Shown: positions 1-8,509, numbered from the stretch's first letter. The stretch is 64,000 bases of DNA from Williamsia sp. 1138 (GCF_002095435.2 NZ_MJEJ02000032.1:1-64000); one strand, 5' to 3'. The notes: generated by a model not told the origin, from the letters alone. Translations and numbers: made by a program.

Positions 1-14
1 AAGTTGCTCCTATG

Positions 15-1070
15 TCAAGCGGCGGCTTGTTCGGTCGGTGCGGGGTGCGTGTGGGCGTCGGTGGTGAGTCGTTGGTAGACGGTGCGGATGAGTCGTCGTC
101 GCAGGCACCGTAGGGCTGAAGTTTTGGTGTCGTTGGCGGCGAGGCGGTTGCGGTAGTAGGTGTAGCCGTCGGAGTCTTCGAGGCGGATTTGGGTCAGGGC
201 GATGCGGTGCAGTGCGGTATTGAGCTGTCGGTTGCCGTGTCGGGGTAGTCGCACGCGGCCGGCGCTGTTGCCGGACCAGACGGGGATGGGTGCTGTGCCG
301 GCGTAGCTGGCGTAGGCGTCGGCGGAGCGGAAGCGGGAGATGCCGGCGGTTTCGCCGACGATTTTGCCGGCGGTCAGTTCGGCACAGCCGGGCAACTCGA
401 GCAAGGTCGGCACCAGTTGGCGTACTCGCTTGCCGATCTCGGTGGCGAGCTTGTTGATCCGGGCTGTCAGCGAGATGATGTCGTCGAGTTCCGCGCGGGC
501 GATGTCGGCGAGGAGGCTGGTGTGGTTCGCGAGATGGGTGGCGAGTATTTTTTGGTGCTTGTTCATGCTCAGCGACCGGGGTTTGGGAGCGTAGGCGGGA
601 TTGATCTCATGGACCCGCCACAGCAGTCGGTTGATTGACGCAGTGCGTTGGGCGACAGCGACTTCCCGGTAGTCGACGAGGAGCCGTAACTCGCGGGATT
701 GGGGGTCGGCGCCAGCGGCGGGCAGGTCCGGTTCGCGTAGTACCGCTCGCGCCACGGCCAGGGCGTCGATGGGATCTGACTTGCCGCGGGTGCGAGCGCT
801 GGAGCGGGCTTGGGCCATCAACTTGGTGGGTACGCGCACCGCGGTCTGGCCGGCGCCGAGCAGGTCGCGCTCGAGGCGGGTCGACATCTGCCGGCAGTCC
901 TCGATACCCCACACCAGATCGCCACCGAACTCGGTGAGTGCCCAGTTGATCGCTGTGTGGTGCCCTTCGGTGGTGGCCGCAGAGGTGAGGTGGCCTAGCT
1001 TCTTGCCGACGGAATCGACGGCGACGAATGTGTGAGTGGACTTGTGTACATCGACTCCAACAACAACCAT
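15..1070 (-). CDS. IS110-family transposase (DEDD RuvC-like plus Transposase_20)
   Basis: A 351-residue recombinase that moves the element through an RNA-guided, DEDD-type mechanism known for the IS110 family. The N-terminal RuvC-like domain starts MVVVGVDVHKSTH and supplies the first acidic residue. Further acidic residues lie in WGIEDCRQ and GKSDPIDALAVARAV. The C-terminal Transposase_20 domain contains LLELPGCAELTAGKIVGE, a YAGTAPIPVWSG segment with the conserved Ser region, and the basic RLPRHGNRQLNTALHRIA stretch. The ATG at 1070 was chosen because AGGAGG lies at ideal spacing just upstream; the longer in-frame reading to 1163 runs into the structured non-coding segment. The gene is intact, so the copy may be active. 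Confidence 0.93.
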   Translation of the reverse strand: MVVVGVDVHKSTHTFVAVDSVGKKLGHLTSAATTEGHHTAINWALTEFGGDLVWGIEDCRQMSTRLERDLLGAGQTAVRVPTKLMAQARSSARTRGKSDPIDALAVARAVLREPDLPAAGADPQSRELRLLVDYREVAVAQRTASINRLLWRVHEINPAYAPKPRSLSMNKHQKILATHLANHTSLLADIARAELDDIISLTARINKLATEIGKRVRQLVPTLLELPGCAELTAGKIVGETAGISRFRSADAYASYAGTAPIPVWSGNSAGRVRLPRHGNRQLNTALHRIALTQIRLEDSDGYTYYRNRLAANDTKTSALRCLRRRLIRTVYQRLTTDAHTHPAPTEQAAA

Positions 1071-1140
1071 GGTGGTTGCCTCCTGATTCAGAAACAGGGA
1101 CAGGGACGGTTGGGCCGGCCGGTGGGCAATCCTCAGTTGG

Positions 1141-1330
1141 GGGCGGTGCCACGCTCCTATCAAGCCACATCGGTCGGTCCATCACACCTGGTGTTGGCAC
1201 AACTTTTGGAGACCAGACCTCACCCTTTGATGGTGATGCCGGTAGGCCCATCAAGAGCCAAACACCAGGTGATCAGGACCCAACCACCGCCAGAGCGGCA
1301 ACACAAGAGTCACACTGAGGCCCCATCATC
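1141..1330 (-). ncRNA. Candidate IS110 bridge RNA (structured region upstream of transposase)
   Basis: Read on the minus strand, two 11-base arms pair perfectly (CACCTGGTGTT at 1261-1271 with its complement at 1185-1195). They enclose a second stem, TTGATGG with CCATCAA, with a 14-base loop. Nested stems with large internal loops in the transposase-upstream end match the known position and style of IS110 bridge RNAs. A further segment around 1153-1166 reads GCTTGATAGGAGC, close to the element's other end just past the transposase stop (GCTTGACATAGGAGC). This is what a donor-binding loop could look like. The RNA boundaries and loop assignment are inference. Confidence 0.5.
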
Positions 1331-1339
1331 GGAGAGTTG

Positions 1340-2884
1340 TCAGACTGCTGCGGTCGCCGTGCGGGTGCCGTAGATGAACTCTTTCGGCAGCACCTTCATG
1401 CCGACCATGTACATCACGAATCCGATGGCGGCACCGATGAACCAGGTGAAGCTCGCCTGGTACGCGGTACCCCAGATGACGACGCCGATCGGGATCAACG
1501 CGCCCACGACGGTGGCCACGACTGCGACCGGGTTGACGCCGCCCCGGAAGTAGTACGTCGACGTCTCATCCATGGTGAACAGGTCGTCGACGATGATCTT
1601 CTGCTTCTTGATCAGGTAGTAGTCGGCGATCAGAATGCCGAACAGCGGCCCGATGACGGCTCCGAGGGTGTCGAGGGTGTAGTGGATCGCGTCGGGATTG
1701 TTGTAGAGGTTCCACGGCGTGATCAGGATGGAGCCGACGGCGGCGATCATTCCGCCGGTGCGCCAGGTGATCTTCGTCGGCGCGACATTCGAGAAGTCGA
1801 ATGCGGGGGAGACGAAGTTGGCGACGATGTTGATACCGATGGTGGCGATGGCGAAGGTCAGCACACCGAGCACCGCTGCGGTGGTGTTGTCGATCTTGTC
1901 CACGATGTGCACCGGGTCGGTGATGATGTTGCCTTCGCCGTCTTTGCCGATCACGGTGGCGCCGGCCGACACCGTGCAGACCACGAGGATCGAGAAGAAC
2001 AGGAAGTTCACCGGCAGGCCCCAGAAGTTGCCCTTCTTCACGTCGCCGTAGGTCTTGGCGTAGCGAGAGAAGTCGCCGAAGTTCAACATCGGTCCCGAGA
2101 AGTAGGACACCACAAGGGCTATCGCTGAGATCAGTGCGGTGATCGATGCCCAGCCTGATTTGCTGGGTCCGACGGAGAGGTCGAAGCTGACGTTGTCCCA
2201 GCCGGCTTTCCAGATCAGGTAACCGGCGAGGATGACCATCACCACATAGACCGCGGGGCCACAGAAGTCGATGAACTTGCGGATGGTCTCCATGCCGTTC
2301 CAGAACACGACCGCCTGTAGGACCCACATGAGCATGAAGCCGGCCCAGCCGAGCGGGGACAGGCCGAGAAATGCCATATCGCCGCTCTCGCTGTACTTTT
2401 CGAGCGACGGCCAGAACTTGAGTGCAAGCAAGCCGAATGCCACGGAAGCCAGATACGTCTGGATTCCGTACCAGGCGACGGCGATCAGGCCGCGAATGAT
2501 CGCGGGTAGATTCGCGCCGCGAACGCCGAATGCCACCCGGGTCGTGACGGGGTACGGTACGCCCGCCTGCTGTGATGGTTTGGCGACCAGGTTGCACAGT
2601 ACGTTGACGATCACGATGCCGATGACCAATGCGACCAGCACTTGCCAGGCGGCGATACCGAGCGCAAACAGGCTGCCCGCGAACACATATCCGCCCACGC
2701 TGTGGACGTCTGACATCCAGAACGCGAAGATGTTGTACCAGGTCCAGCTCTGGTTCTTCAATGGCGCGAGATCTTCGTTGGTCAGGCGTTGGTCGTAGCT
2801 GAGCTTGATCACGCTCTCGCCCGCACCGTTGTTGTGGCTTGTCGGTACCTCGGGATCTGATCCCGACGTCTTGACGTCTGTCAT
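1340..2884 (-). CDS. NCS1-family nucleobase/hydantoin:cation symporter
   Basis: A 514-residue polytopic membrane protein of the nucleobase:cation-symport-1 family, which imports purines, pyrimidines, allantoin, hydantoins or related compounds with Na+ or H+. The family signature is clear: the N-terminal NEDLAPLKNQSWTWYNIFAFWMSDVHSVGGY stretch, then GVPYPVTTRVAFGVRGANLPAIIRGLIAVAWYGIQTYLAS, and about twelve hydrophobic segments. Length is normal for the family. The substrate cannot be read from sequence. It lies directly downstream of a GntR/FCD regulator on the same strand, with a perfect palindrome between them, so it is probably the regulated target. The C terminus abuts the IS110 element but looks complete. 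Confidence 0.9.
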   Translation of the reverse strand: MTDVKTSGSDPEVPTSHNNGAGESVIKLSYDQRLTNEDLAPLKNQSWTWYNIFAFWMSDVHSVGGYVFAGSLFALGIAAWQVLVALVIGIVIVNVLCNLVAKPSQQAGVPYPVTTRVAFGVRGANLPAIIRGLIAVAWYGIQTYLASVAFGLLALKFWPSLEKYSESGDMAFLGLSPLGWAGFMLMWVLQAVVFWNGMETIRKFIDFCGPAVYVVMVILAGYLIWKAGWDNVSFDLSVGPSKSGWASITALISAIALVVSYFSGPMLNFGDFSRYAKTYGDVKKGNFWGLPVNFLFFSILVVCTVSAGATVIGKDGEGNIITDPVHIVDKIDNTTAAVLGVLTFAIATIGINIVANFVSPAFDFSNVAPTKITWRTGGMIAAVGSILITPWNLYNNPDAIHYTLDTLGAVIGPLFGILIADYYLIKKQKIIVDDLFTMDETSTYYFRGGVNPVAVVATVVGALIPIGVVIWGTAYQASFTWFIGAAIGFVMYMVGMKVLPKEFIYGTRTATAAV

Positions 2885-3018
2885 GGGCTTTCCCTGCTGT
2901 TGATGTGGACCGGTCGCCCGGTTCTTCAGTGGCTGAGAAAAACCTAAGTCTCCGATGTTGCCCGCTGATTACATGCGTAACAAATTGCCCGCGACAAGTG
3001 CAGGGAACCGGATATATT

Positions 3019-3036
3019 CGCAGAATATATTCTGCG
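3019..3036. promoter_or_regulatory. 18-bp perfect palindrome, likely GntR/FCD operator
   Basis: CGCAGAATATATTCTGCG reads the same on both strands. It sits in the 185-base gap between the GntR gene and the permease start, so it lies in the permease promoter region. An A+T-rich centre with GC-rich flanks fits a dimeric GntR-family operator. An extra ATATATTC copy lies just upstream at 3012-3019. Binding by the neighbouring regulator is inferred. Confidence 0.6.
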
Positions 3037-3069
3037 CGAGTGGCGATTTCGCCCGTTTGTATTCAGGCC

Positions 3070-3792
3070 CTAAGCGGTGGCAGGGTCCTCGCCGGCGACA
3101 TTGAGTTCTGCCGCGGTCTCGATGATGACGGACTCCAGCCGCAGATGGTGGGCCTTGGCCACGGCGATGAGTTCAGCCGGGTCCCGGCGGGCCATCGCGT
3201 CGATCATCTTCTCGTGGTCGCCGTGCAGCTGCAGTTGCGTGGGGCCGGTGGCGCCCTGCATCACCTGGAACGGCTCGGTGATGTCCCAGGTGGAATCGAA
3301 CATGTTCAGCAACCGGTGCATTCCGCAGGGATTCGCGAGCGCTTGGTGAAACCGACGGGAATGTACGTGATAGGCCCGGTGATCGCCGGCGATCGTCGCC
3401 TCTTGGAGAGCTTCGTGTTCGGCGCGTGCCCGGTCGAGGTCAGCGTCGGTCGCCAGTTCGCAGGCGCGTCCCAGCGCCGCCTGTTCGAGCACGCCCCGGA
3501 CGAAGTAGATCTCCCGCAGTTCGGTCAAGGTCAGCTGGGCGACGAAATACCCGCCGCCGGTCCGGTGGCCCACCAACCCCTCGCCGATGAGTGTCTTGAG
3601 CGCCTCGCGGACCGGGATCGCGCTGATGCCGAACAGGTCGGCCACGTCGCCGACCGGAATGGGCGAGCCCGGTGCGGCGCTGCCGTCGAGGATGACCCGC
3701 CTCAGTTCGCCGAGCACGCTCGCGTGTGCGCTGCCGGAACGCTCGCCGTTCAGGTAGGAGACCAGCGGGCGATGGGGGTGGGGAGGTGGCAC
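3070..3792 (-). CDS. GntR-family transcriptional regulator, FadR/FCD subfamily
   Basis: A 240-residue DNA-binding regulator. Residues about 15-80 form the winged helix (VLGELRRVILDGSAAPGSPIPVGDVADLFGISAIPVREALKTLIGEGLV, then a wing with HRTGGGYFVA). The rest is an all-helical FCD ligand-binding domain with the usual metal- or ligand-binding histidines (for example RRFHQAL, GDHEKMIDA and KAHHLRL). FCD regulators usually sense small carboxylates or nucleobase metabolites and control adjacent transport or catabolic genes. It is co-oriented with the downstream NCS1 permease, and the palindrome between the two genes is the obvious binding site. The effector is unknown. Confidence 0.9.
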   Translation of the reverse strand: MPPPHPHRPLVSYLNGERSGSAHASVLGELRRVILDGSAAPGSPIPVGDVADLFGISAIPVREALKTLIGEGLVGHRTGGGYFVAQLTLTELREIYFVRGVLEQAALGRACELATDADLDRARAEHEALQEATIAGDHRAYHVHSRRFHQALANPCGMHRLLNMFDSTWDITEPFQVMQGATGPTQLQLHGDHEKMIDAMARRDPAELIAVAKAHHLRLESVIIETAAELNVAGEDPATA

Positions 3793-3882
3793 GACTTCCT
3801 CTGCGCGATCGGGCGACGACGATGTGCAGAAAGCGTAGGCCCAATCCCGGCACTCGGCCCGTCGAGTGCGCGCGTACCCCTG

Positions 3883-4371
3883 CTACGCCGGAGTCACCCA
3901 GGTGGTGATGTCACAGTGCACGACCTCGACACCGCGTTGGTCGGTGATGGCGATGTTCACGATCACCTCGCGGCCCTCGGTGATCTCCGCCCACTCGATC
4001 GGCTCGGCGATCGTCGCCACCGCGCGCAATCCGGTCTTCGCCTTGGTCAGGTACCGGGTTGTCATCGCCTTCGGAATCCATCGATGGGTGGTGGGGGCGG
4101 TTGCCTCCATCAGCATCCCCATGGCGGTCTCGGCCAGATTGCACGCCGCGATCGCGTGGAAGGTTCCCAGGTGATTGCGGATGCCGAACCATTTCGGTGC
4201 GGTGACCTCGCAATACCCGGGTTCCATCGTCTTGACGTAGGGCAGGATCGTCGCGAAGTAGGGGACCCGAACGCACATGCCCACAGAGAAGAGGGCGGCT
4301 CCGAGTCGCCCTGCCGGCAGCTTCTGCCGGAAGCGATAGGTGGGGCTGGACGGAGCGCTGGTGATGGTCAT
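3883..4371 (-). CDS. DUF4442 hotdog-fold protein
   Basis: A 162-residue protein with the features of the DUF4442 family, a hotdog-fold group related to acyl-CoA thioesterases of the PaaI type. Recognisable segments are GMCVRVPYFATILPYVKTMEPGYCEV, WFGIRNHLGTFHAIAACNLAETAMGMLMEA (matching the HNHxGxxH..N..E pattern of these enzymes), and IPKAMTTRYLTKAKTGLRAVA. The ATG at 4371 was chosen because the longer upstream reading is antisense-like and overlaps the neighbouring gene. The reaction is not known; acyl-CoA hydrolysis is a family-level guess. It is 26 bases downstream of the membrane-protein gene ending at 4398 and may be cotranscribed with it. Confidence 0.8.
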   Translation of the reverse strand: MTITSAPSSPTYRFRQKLPAGRLGAALFSVGMCVRVPYFATILPYVKTMEPGYCEVTAPKWFGIRNHLGTFHAIAACNLAETAMGMLMEATAPTTHRWIPKAMTTRYLTKAKTGLRAVATIAEPIEWAEITEGREVIVNIAITDQRGVEVVHCDITTWVTPA

Positions 4372-4397
4372 GGGCCTTGATCTTACTGCCCGGTAAG

Positions 4398-5906
4398 TTA
4401 CCTCGGTGCGCAGGTTGAGAATGTGCCCACCGAGGCGAGTCGCAGGCCCTCGAGCTGCTCTTTCGCCTGTGCGCGCCCGATGTTGGCATCCATGGGACCG
4501 CTGTCGGCGCGCACGTCCCGGGCAATGGCCCGGAGCACGCAGCGGCGGAGGTCGGCGGGCAACTCGAGGAGCGCTCCGGTCGCATCCGGGGAGAGCTGGG
4601 ACAGATACCCGAGGTCGATCTTTCCGGTCTTCTCGAACCGGTCCACATTTGCCTGCGCGATCCGGTGGTCGGGGTTGTAGACGGCGAAGCTCAGCGCGGC
4701 AGCGATGGTCAGGACGCCGATGACGCGGGGGAGATGGCGCGCACCCAGGCCGATGCCTGCGGCGATCAAGACGACGAGGATCGCGCCGAGCCACAGTTCG
4801 GCGGCCAGGACGCTCACGCGGAGCCGGGTGGCGCCGAAGGCGTCCATGTACAGATCCATCCGGTGCAATGCCGACGCCACGACCGCCAGCGCGCACAGGC
4901 AGAGCCCGCCGAGGATCGTCCGCGCCAGGGCTCTACGGCCCGCTGTGTTCCGATCTGCTCGCTGCCAGCCGATCGACACCACCACGATCGTCAGAGCGGT
5001 GATCGCGAAGAGCTGCCAGAATCCGGACCGCGCGTATTCGGCGTAGGTCAGGTCCGACGTGCGCTGGACGTAGTCGTCGCCACCGAACATCGCCCGGGCC
5101 TGAGTGAGCAGAAAGGCCACGTAGAGCGCCAGCACGGTGCCGGTCGGGACAGCCCACGTCCACGCGTCACCGAGTGGGCGGCGAGGCCGCGGCGCCACCT
5201 GCGGCTCCGCGAACCTGAGATAGCACCCGAGGGCGGTGAATGCGGAGATCAGCACTCCCAGAACGATGTTTGGGCCGACGCTTGCGTCGCCCAGGTCTGG
5301 TGCGAGGGTGCTCAACAGTGCCGCGAACGTGGCGTCGGCCCCGGCGAAGAGCGCACCGAAGACCACCAGCAGGACGGCTGTCGTCGCACCCACCCGGATG
5401 ATCGTCCCGAGGTTCTTGATCGGCTTGTCGGTGCGTGCCGTCGCCACACCGCGGTACAGCCAGCTGATCGTGCCCAGAGACAACACGATCGGCGCGGCGA
5501 GCGTGAATGCCATGTCGCGGATCGAGCGGCCATCGATCAGCAGCACGCCTGTCGCGAGGGCGGCGAGCAGGATGCACCACCCCGACAGCCATTCGGCACT
5601 ACGCCACCCGGCAACCATCAGCAGTGCCAGAATGGCTGCGGCGGCGAGTAGTTGCGGGGGAGTCGGACGCTGCGGTGAGCCGACGAACAACGCTGCGAAC
5701 ACCGTGATCCCGATGAGCACGATGCCGATCCCGACGAGTGATGACGGCAGCAGCATGGGTGTGACGAGGGCGACGAGAGCAACCACCGCGAGCACCCTCG
5801 ACGGTGCTGCGCCTGGAAGTGCGGCGGACACCGTCATCCTGGAGTTGCGTGGGACCTTCTTCTCCAGTGAGACCGGAGGAGCCTGGGGCAAAAGGATTTT
5901 GGGCAT
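4398..5906 (-). CDS. DUF4153/DUF4173-type multi-pass membrane protein
   Basis: A 502-residue protein with roughly ten or more hydrophobic segments, beginning around residue 35 (RVLAVVALVALVTPMLL). The central TYAEYARSGFWQLFAITALTIVVV stretch is the hallmark of this uncharacterised family. A charged C-terminal domain of about 90 residues follows the last membrane helix. The ATG at 5906 has a GAGAGG ribosome site; the longer upstream reading overlaps the kinase gene. It is third in an operon behind a response regulator and a histidine kinase, so it may be an accessory or output of that pathway. Function is not known. Confidence 0.82.
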   Translation of the reverse strand: MPKILLPQAPPVSLEKKVPRNSRMTVSAALPGAAPSRVLAVVALVALVTPMLLPSSLVGIGIVLIGITVFAALFVGSPQRPTPPQLLAAAAILALLMVAGWRSAEWLSGWCILLAALATGVLLIDGRSIRDMAFTLAAPIVLSLGTISWLYRGVATARTDKPIKNLGTIIRVGATTAVLLVVFGALFAGADATFAALLSTLAPDLGDASVGPNIVLGVLISAFTALGCYLRFAEPQVAPRPRRPLGDAWTWAVPTGTVLALYVAFLLTQARAMFGGDDYVQRTSDLTYAEYARSGFWQLFAITALTIVVVSIGWQRADRNTAGRRALARTILGGLCLCALAVVASALHRMDLYMDAFGATRLRVSVLAAELWLGAILVVLIAAGIGLGARHLPRVIGVLTIAAALSFAVYNPDHRIAQANVDRFEKTGKIDLGYLSQLSPDATGALLELPADLRRCVLRAIARDVRADSGPMDANIGRAQAKEQLEGLRLASVGTFSTCAPR

Positions 5907-5956
5907 GGGGTATCGCCTCTCGTGGGTGATGATGAGCGTGTTGGAAGGAGAAGGGG

Positions 5957-6955
5957 TCAGCGCACGGCGCGAACCGGCAGGCGGATCCTGATCCGGCATC
6001 CACCGGAGTCGTCGACGACCGCGATCTCGCCGCTGTGGAGGTTGATGACCCACTGGGCGATCGCCAGACCCAGCCCGGTGCCGCCGTCTCGAGACCCGCC
6101 GCGGGTGAACCGGTCGAAAATCCGCGTTCGTTCGGCGGGCGCGATGCCCGGGCCCTGATCGGCGACCTCGAGGACGATCACATTCAGGTCCTGCCGCCCG
6201 ACGACCCGAACCACACCGCCGGGCGGGGAGTGGCGGGCGGCGTTGTCGAGCAGATTGGCCAGCACCTGGTGCAGCCGAGCCTGGTCGGCGACAAGGGTGA
6301 GGTCGGGCGGGATGTCGGTCTCGAACCTGATCTCCTGGCGCGATCGCAACATGCATTCGGCGACTGCATCGGCGGCGAAACGCAGGACGTTCATCGGTGC
6401 GACGTCGAGCTGGGCGACACCGCCCTCCACCCGCGAGAGGTCGAGCAGCTCGTTGATCAGACGGCCCAGACGATCGGTCTGCGACAGGGTCAGCTCCAGG
6501 GTGTCCTGATCGGGTGCGCTCACCCCGTCGACAAGGTTCTCGAGGACGGCGTGGAGCGCCGCGACGGGGGTGCGCAGCTCATGAGCGACGTTGCCGATCA
6601 CCTCACGGCGGTACTTGTCCTCGTCGGCGAGGTCGTCGGCCATCTGGTTGAACGCGGTGGCCAACGTCCCGATCTCGTCCTTCGACGTTGCGCGCACGCG
6701 CACTGTGTAGTCGCCCCGCGACATCCGCCGCACGGCTCCGGTCATCTCGCGTAGCGGCGACGTCATGCCGTGGGCGAGTACCAGCGTCACCAGGAATGCC
6801 ACGAGCAGGGCCACGAGCAGGGCATACCTGAACTGCCATTGGGCGGTGACCCAGAACGAGACGCTGGAGAGGGTCAGTGCAGAGCCGACGACCACCGCGG
6901 TCTTGAACTTGAACGAGTGCAACGCATCGAGAGGACGCGGGAAGTCGAGCGTCAT
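5957..6955 (-). CDS. Membrane sensor histidine kinase (HAMP-HisKA-HATPase)
   Basis: A 332-residue kinase of the short-sensor type. Two membrane segments near the N terminus (VVVGSALTLSSVSFWV and LLVALLVAFLVTLVL) are separated by only a few residues, so there is almost no extracellular sensor. A HAMP domain follows (SPLREMTGAVRRMSRGDYTVRV), then HisKA with the phosphoaccepting His in NVAHELRTPVAALH. The ATPase domain has the N box (LLDNAARHSPPGG), G1 (VADQGPGI), F box (IFDRFTRG) and G2 (GGTGLGLAI). The ATG at 6955 overlaps the response-regulator stop as ATGA, so translation is coupled. It probably senses within the membrane or through a partner such as the DUF4173-type protein downstream. Confidence 0.92.
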   Translation of the reverse strand: MTLDFPRPLDALHSFKFKTAVVVGSALTLSSVSFWVTAQWQFRYALLVALLVAFLVTLVLAHGMTSPLREMTGAVRRMSRGDYTVRVRATSKDEIGTLATAFNQMADDLADEDKYRREVIGNVAHELRTPVAALHAVLENLVDGVSAPDQDTLELTLSQTDRLGRLINELLDLSRVEGGVAQLDVAPMNVLRFAADAVAECMLRSRQEIRFETDIPPDLTLVADQARLHQVLANLLDNAARHSPPGGVVRVVGRQDLNVIVLEVADQGPGIAPAERTRIFDRFTRGGSRDGGTGLGLAIAQWVINLHSGEIAVVDDSGGCRIRIRLPVRAVR

Positions 6956-7674
6956 GGCCTGCCGCCCTCGAGTGCGTAACCGATGCCATGGACGGTTCGG
7001 ATCCGGTGGGCTCCGACCTTCTGCCGCAGTGATCGGACGTGGGAGTCGACGGTCCGGGTCTCCCCGGCGCTCGGCCACTGCCAGACGGTCTCGAGCAACT
7101 GGGTGCGGCTGAGCACCGCGCCCGGGTGCCGCGCCAAGGATGCAAGGAGATCGAACTCGGTCCGCGTGAGATGAACCGGCGCCCCATCGACGACGACCTG
7201 GCGGGCGGAATGATCGATCTGCAGGTCTCCGACCACCTGGGCTGCCGGGGGCTCGCCGGCTGCCTCGGGCTCAGGTGCCCCGTAGCGCTCGGCCCGCCGC
7301 AGCAGCGCCCGGGTCCGTGCGACGAGCTCGCGCATGGAGAAGGGCTTCGACAGGTAGTCGTCGGCCCCGACGCCGAGCCCGATGACCAGGTCGGTCTCCC
7401 CGGACCGGGCGGTGAGCATCAGGACCGGTGTGGGCGACTGCGACTGGATCCGGCGACAGACCTCCAATCCGTCCATACCCGGGAGCATGAGGTCGAGGAT
7501 CACCACATCGGGCCTGCTCTCGGAATGCCGCGCCACTGCGGCGGGGCCGGAGTCGGCGGTGTCCACCTCGAACCCCTCTGCCCGCATCCGATCGGCGATC
7601 GAGGTCCTGATCAAGGGCTCGTCGTCCACGATCAACACGGACGGAGGTCGATCCCCGGATGGCTGTGAGGTCAT
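6952..7674 (-). CDS. OmpR/PhoB-family response regulator
   Basis: A 240-residue regulator. The receiver domain (about residues 12-125) carries the acidic pair in VDDEPL, the phosphoacceptor Asp in VVILDLMLPGMDGLEV near residue 61, and the conserved Lys in DDYLSKPFSMREL. The C-terminal OmpR-type winged helix contains LTRTEFDLLASLARHPGAVLSRTQLLETVWQWPSAGETRTVDSHVRSLRQKVG. It is first in a minus-strand operon with its cognate kinase (4-base overlap) and a multi-pass membrane protein. The start at ATG 7674 is supported by a normal-length receiver domain. It is divergently placed to the S10 ribosomal operon, about 500 bases away. Confidence 0.93.
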   Translation of the reverse strand: MTSQPSGDRPPSVLIVDDEPLIRTSIADRMRAEGFEVDTADSGPAAVARHSESRPDVVILDLMLPGMDGLEVCRRIQSQSPTPVLMLTARSGETDLVIGLGVGADDYLSKPFSMRELVARTRALLRRAERYGAPEPEAAGEPPAAQVVGDLQIDHSARQVVVDGAPVHLTRTEFDLLASLARHPGAVLSRTQLLETVWQWPSAGETRTVDSHVRSLRQKVGAHRIRTVHGIGYALEGGRP

Positions 7675-7769
7675 GAAGGCGACGTTAGCTTCGGAATGTC
7701 GACGGTCAGCGCAGATGTTGTGAAGAGACTGTGCGGATCCGGCGCAAGATTGCTGCTGGTCGGGGCAAT

Positions 7770-7798
7770 TTGGACCTACGCCGGATCTGTTGCATACT
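7770..7798 (+). promoter_or_regulatory. Predicted promoter of the S10 operon
   Basis: A -35 box TTGGAC (7770-7775) and a -10 box CATACT (7793-7798) are separated by 17 bases. The TTGG start of the -35 matches the predicted rplN and rpsH promoters later in the window, which supports the call. It lies about 390 bases before rpsJ, implying a long leader. Confidence 0.5.
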
Positions 7799-8186
7799 TG
7801 TCGGGTTGCCCTGATCGGCAGCTGGGCTGTACGCGCCTGTCGATCAGAGAGCACCACCGGACGAACCAAGCGGTTTCCGAACTGGTTCGAGCATCCGTCG
7901 TGGCGCACAACATGCAAGCAAGACCCCCGCGTCCGCAAGGATGCACCCGGTACAAGCGGTAAGCGTATGCGTACGTGTGTGTAGAGATCGCGACACGCCC
8001 GAGCGCGTGGACCGGAGGCCCGCCTCGGCGGGCATGTACGAACGGCTCGCGCAAGCGGGCTTTGAACAATGACAGATGAACAGCGTCGATCACCACCGCG
8101 AGGTAATGGTCACGAGGGTGCGGCCACTGCGTCGCGACCACGAGGTGTTCATCTGTGCAGCCGAAAATGACGGAAGAGGACACAGC
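7799..8186 (+). other. Long untranslated leader of the S10 operon
   Basis: About 390 bases without a convincing gene lie between the predicted promoter and rpsJ. A GC-rich hairpin is visible (GCCCGC and GCGGGC at 8018-8033 around a 4-base loop). Long S10 leaders are known to bind ribosomal protein L4 in gamma-proteobacteria; whether that holds here is unknown. GGAAGAGGA at about 8172-8180 is the ribosome-binding site for rpsJ. Confidence 0.4.
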
Positions 8187-8492
8187 GTGGCGGGACAAAA
8201 GATCCGCATCCGGCTCAAGGCTTACGACCATGAGGCGATCGACGCGTCGGCGCGGAAGATCGTTGAAACCGTGACCCGTACGGGTGCACGCGTGGTCGGC
8301 CCTGTGCCGTTGCCCACCGAAAAGAACGTGTATTGCGTCATCCGCTCGCCGCACAAGTACAAGGACTCGCGCGAGCACTTCGAGATGCGTACACACAAGC
8401 GACTGATCGACATCCTCGATCCCACGCCGAAGACCGTTGACGCCCTGATGCGCATCGATCTGCCGGCCAGCGTCGACGTCAACATCCAGTGA
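8187..8492 (+). CDS. rpsJ: 30S ribosomal protein S10
   Basis: A 101-residue small-subunit protein of the 30S head, also the NusE partner in antitermination. It starts [28 protein letters not shown] and carries the conserved [35 protein letters not shown] loop region. The GTG at 8187 gives the exact actinobacterial length and has GGAAGAGGA upstream. A longer in-frame reading back to 8076 lacks any family similarity. First gene of the S10 operon. Confidence 0.98.
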   Translation: MAGQKIRIRLKAYDHEAIDASARKIVETVTRTGARVVGPVPLPTEKNVYCVIRSPHKYKDSREHFEMRTHKRLIDILDPTPKTVDALMRIDLPASVDVNIQ

Positions 8493-8509
8493 GTGGCGGG
8501 ATTTAACAG

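Larger units (their letters stand above)
1..1330 (-). mobile_element. IS110-family insertion sequence (right end at or beyond the window start)
   Basis: The element holds one transposase gene and a roughly 260-base non-coding segment upstream of it. This is the layout of IS110-group elements, which carry their guide (bridge) RNA in the transposase-upstream end. IS110 elements lack conventional terminal inverted repeats, so exact ends cannot be read here. The outer limit near 1330 is set by the stop codon of the neighbouring permease at 1340. The other end lies within the first 14 bases or just outside the window. Confidence 0.7.

Noticed and set aside
1337-2128. Plus-strand open frame opposite the NCS1 permease
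   Set aside because: Composition is Asp/Arg/His-rich, typical of a shadow frame; the minus-strand permease is certain.
2930-2955. CTGAGA stretch resembling part of a TPP riboswitch near the permease start
   Set aside because: It is on the wrong strand for the permease, and the rest of the conserved riboswitch core is absent.
4665-5651. Plus-strand open frame opposite the DUF4173-type protein gene
   Set aside because: Low-complexity shadow composition without motifs, and it overlaps a real membrane-protein gene.
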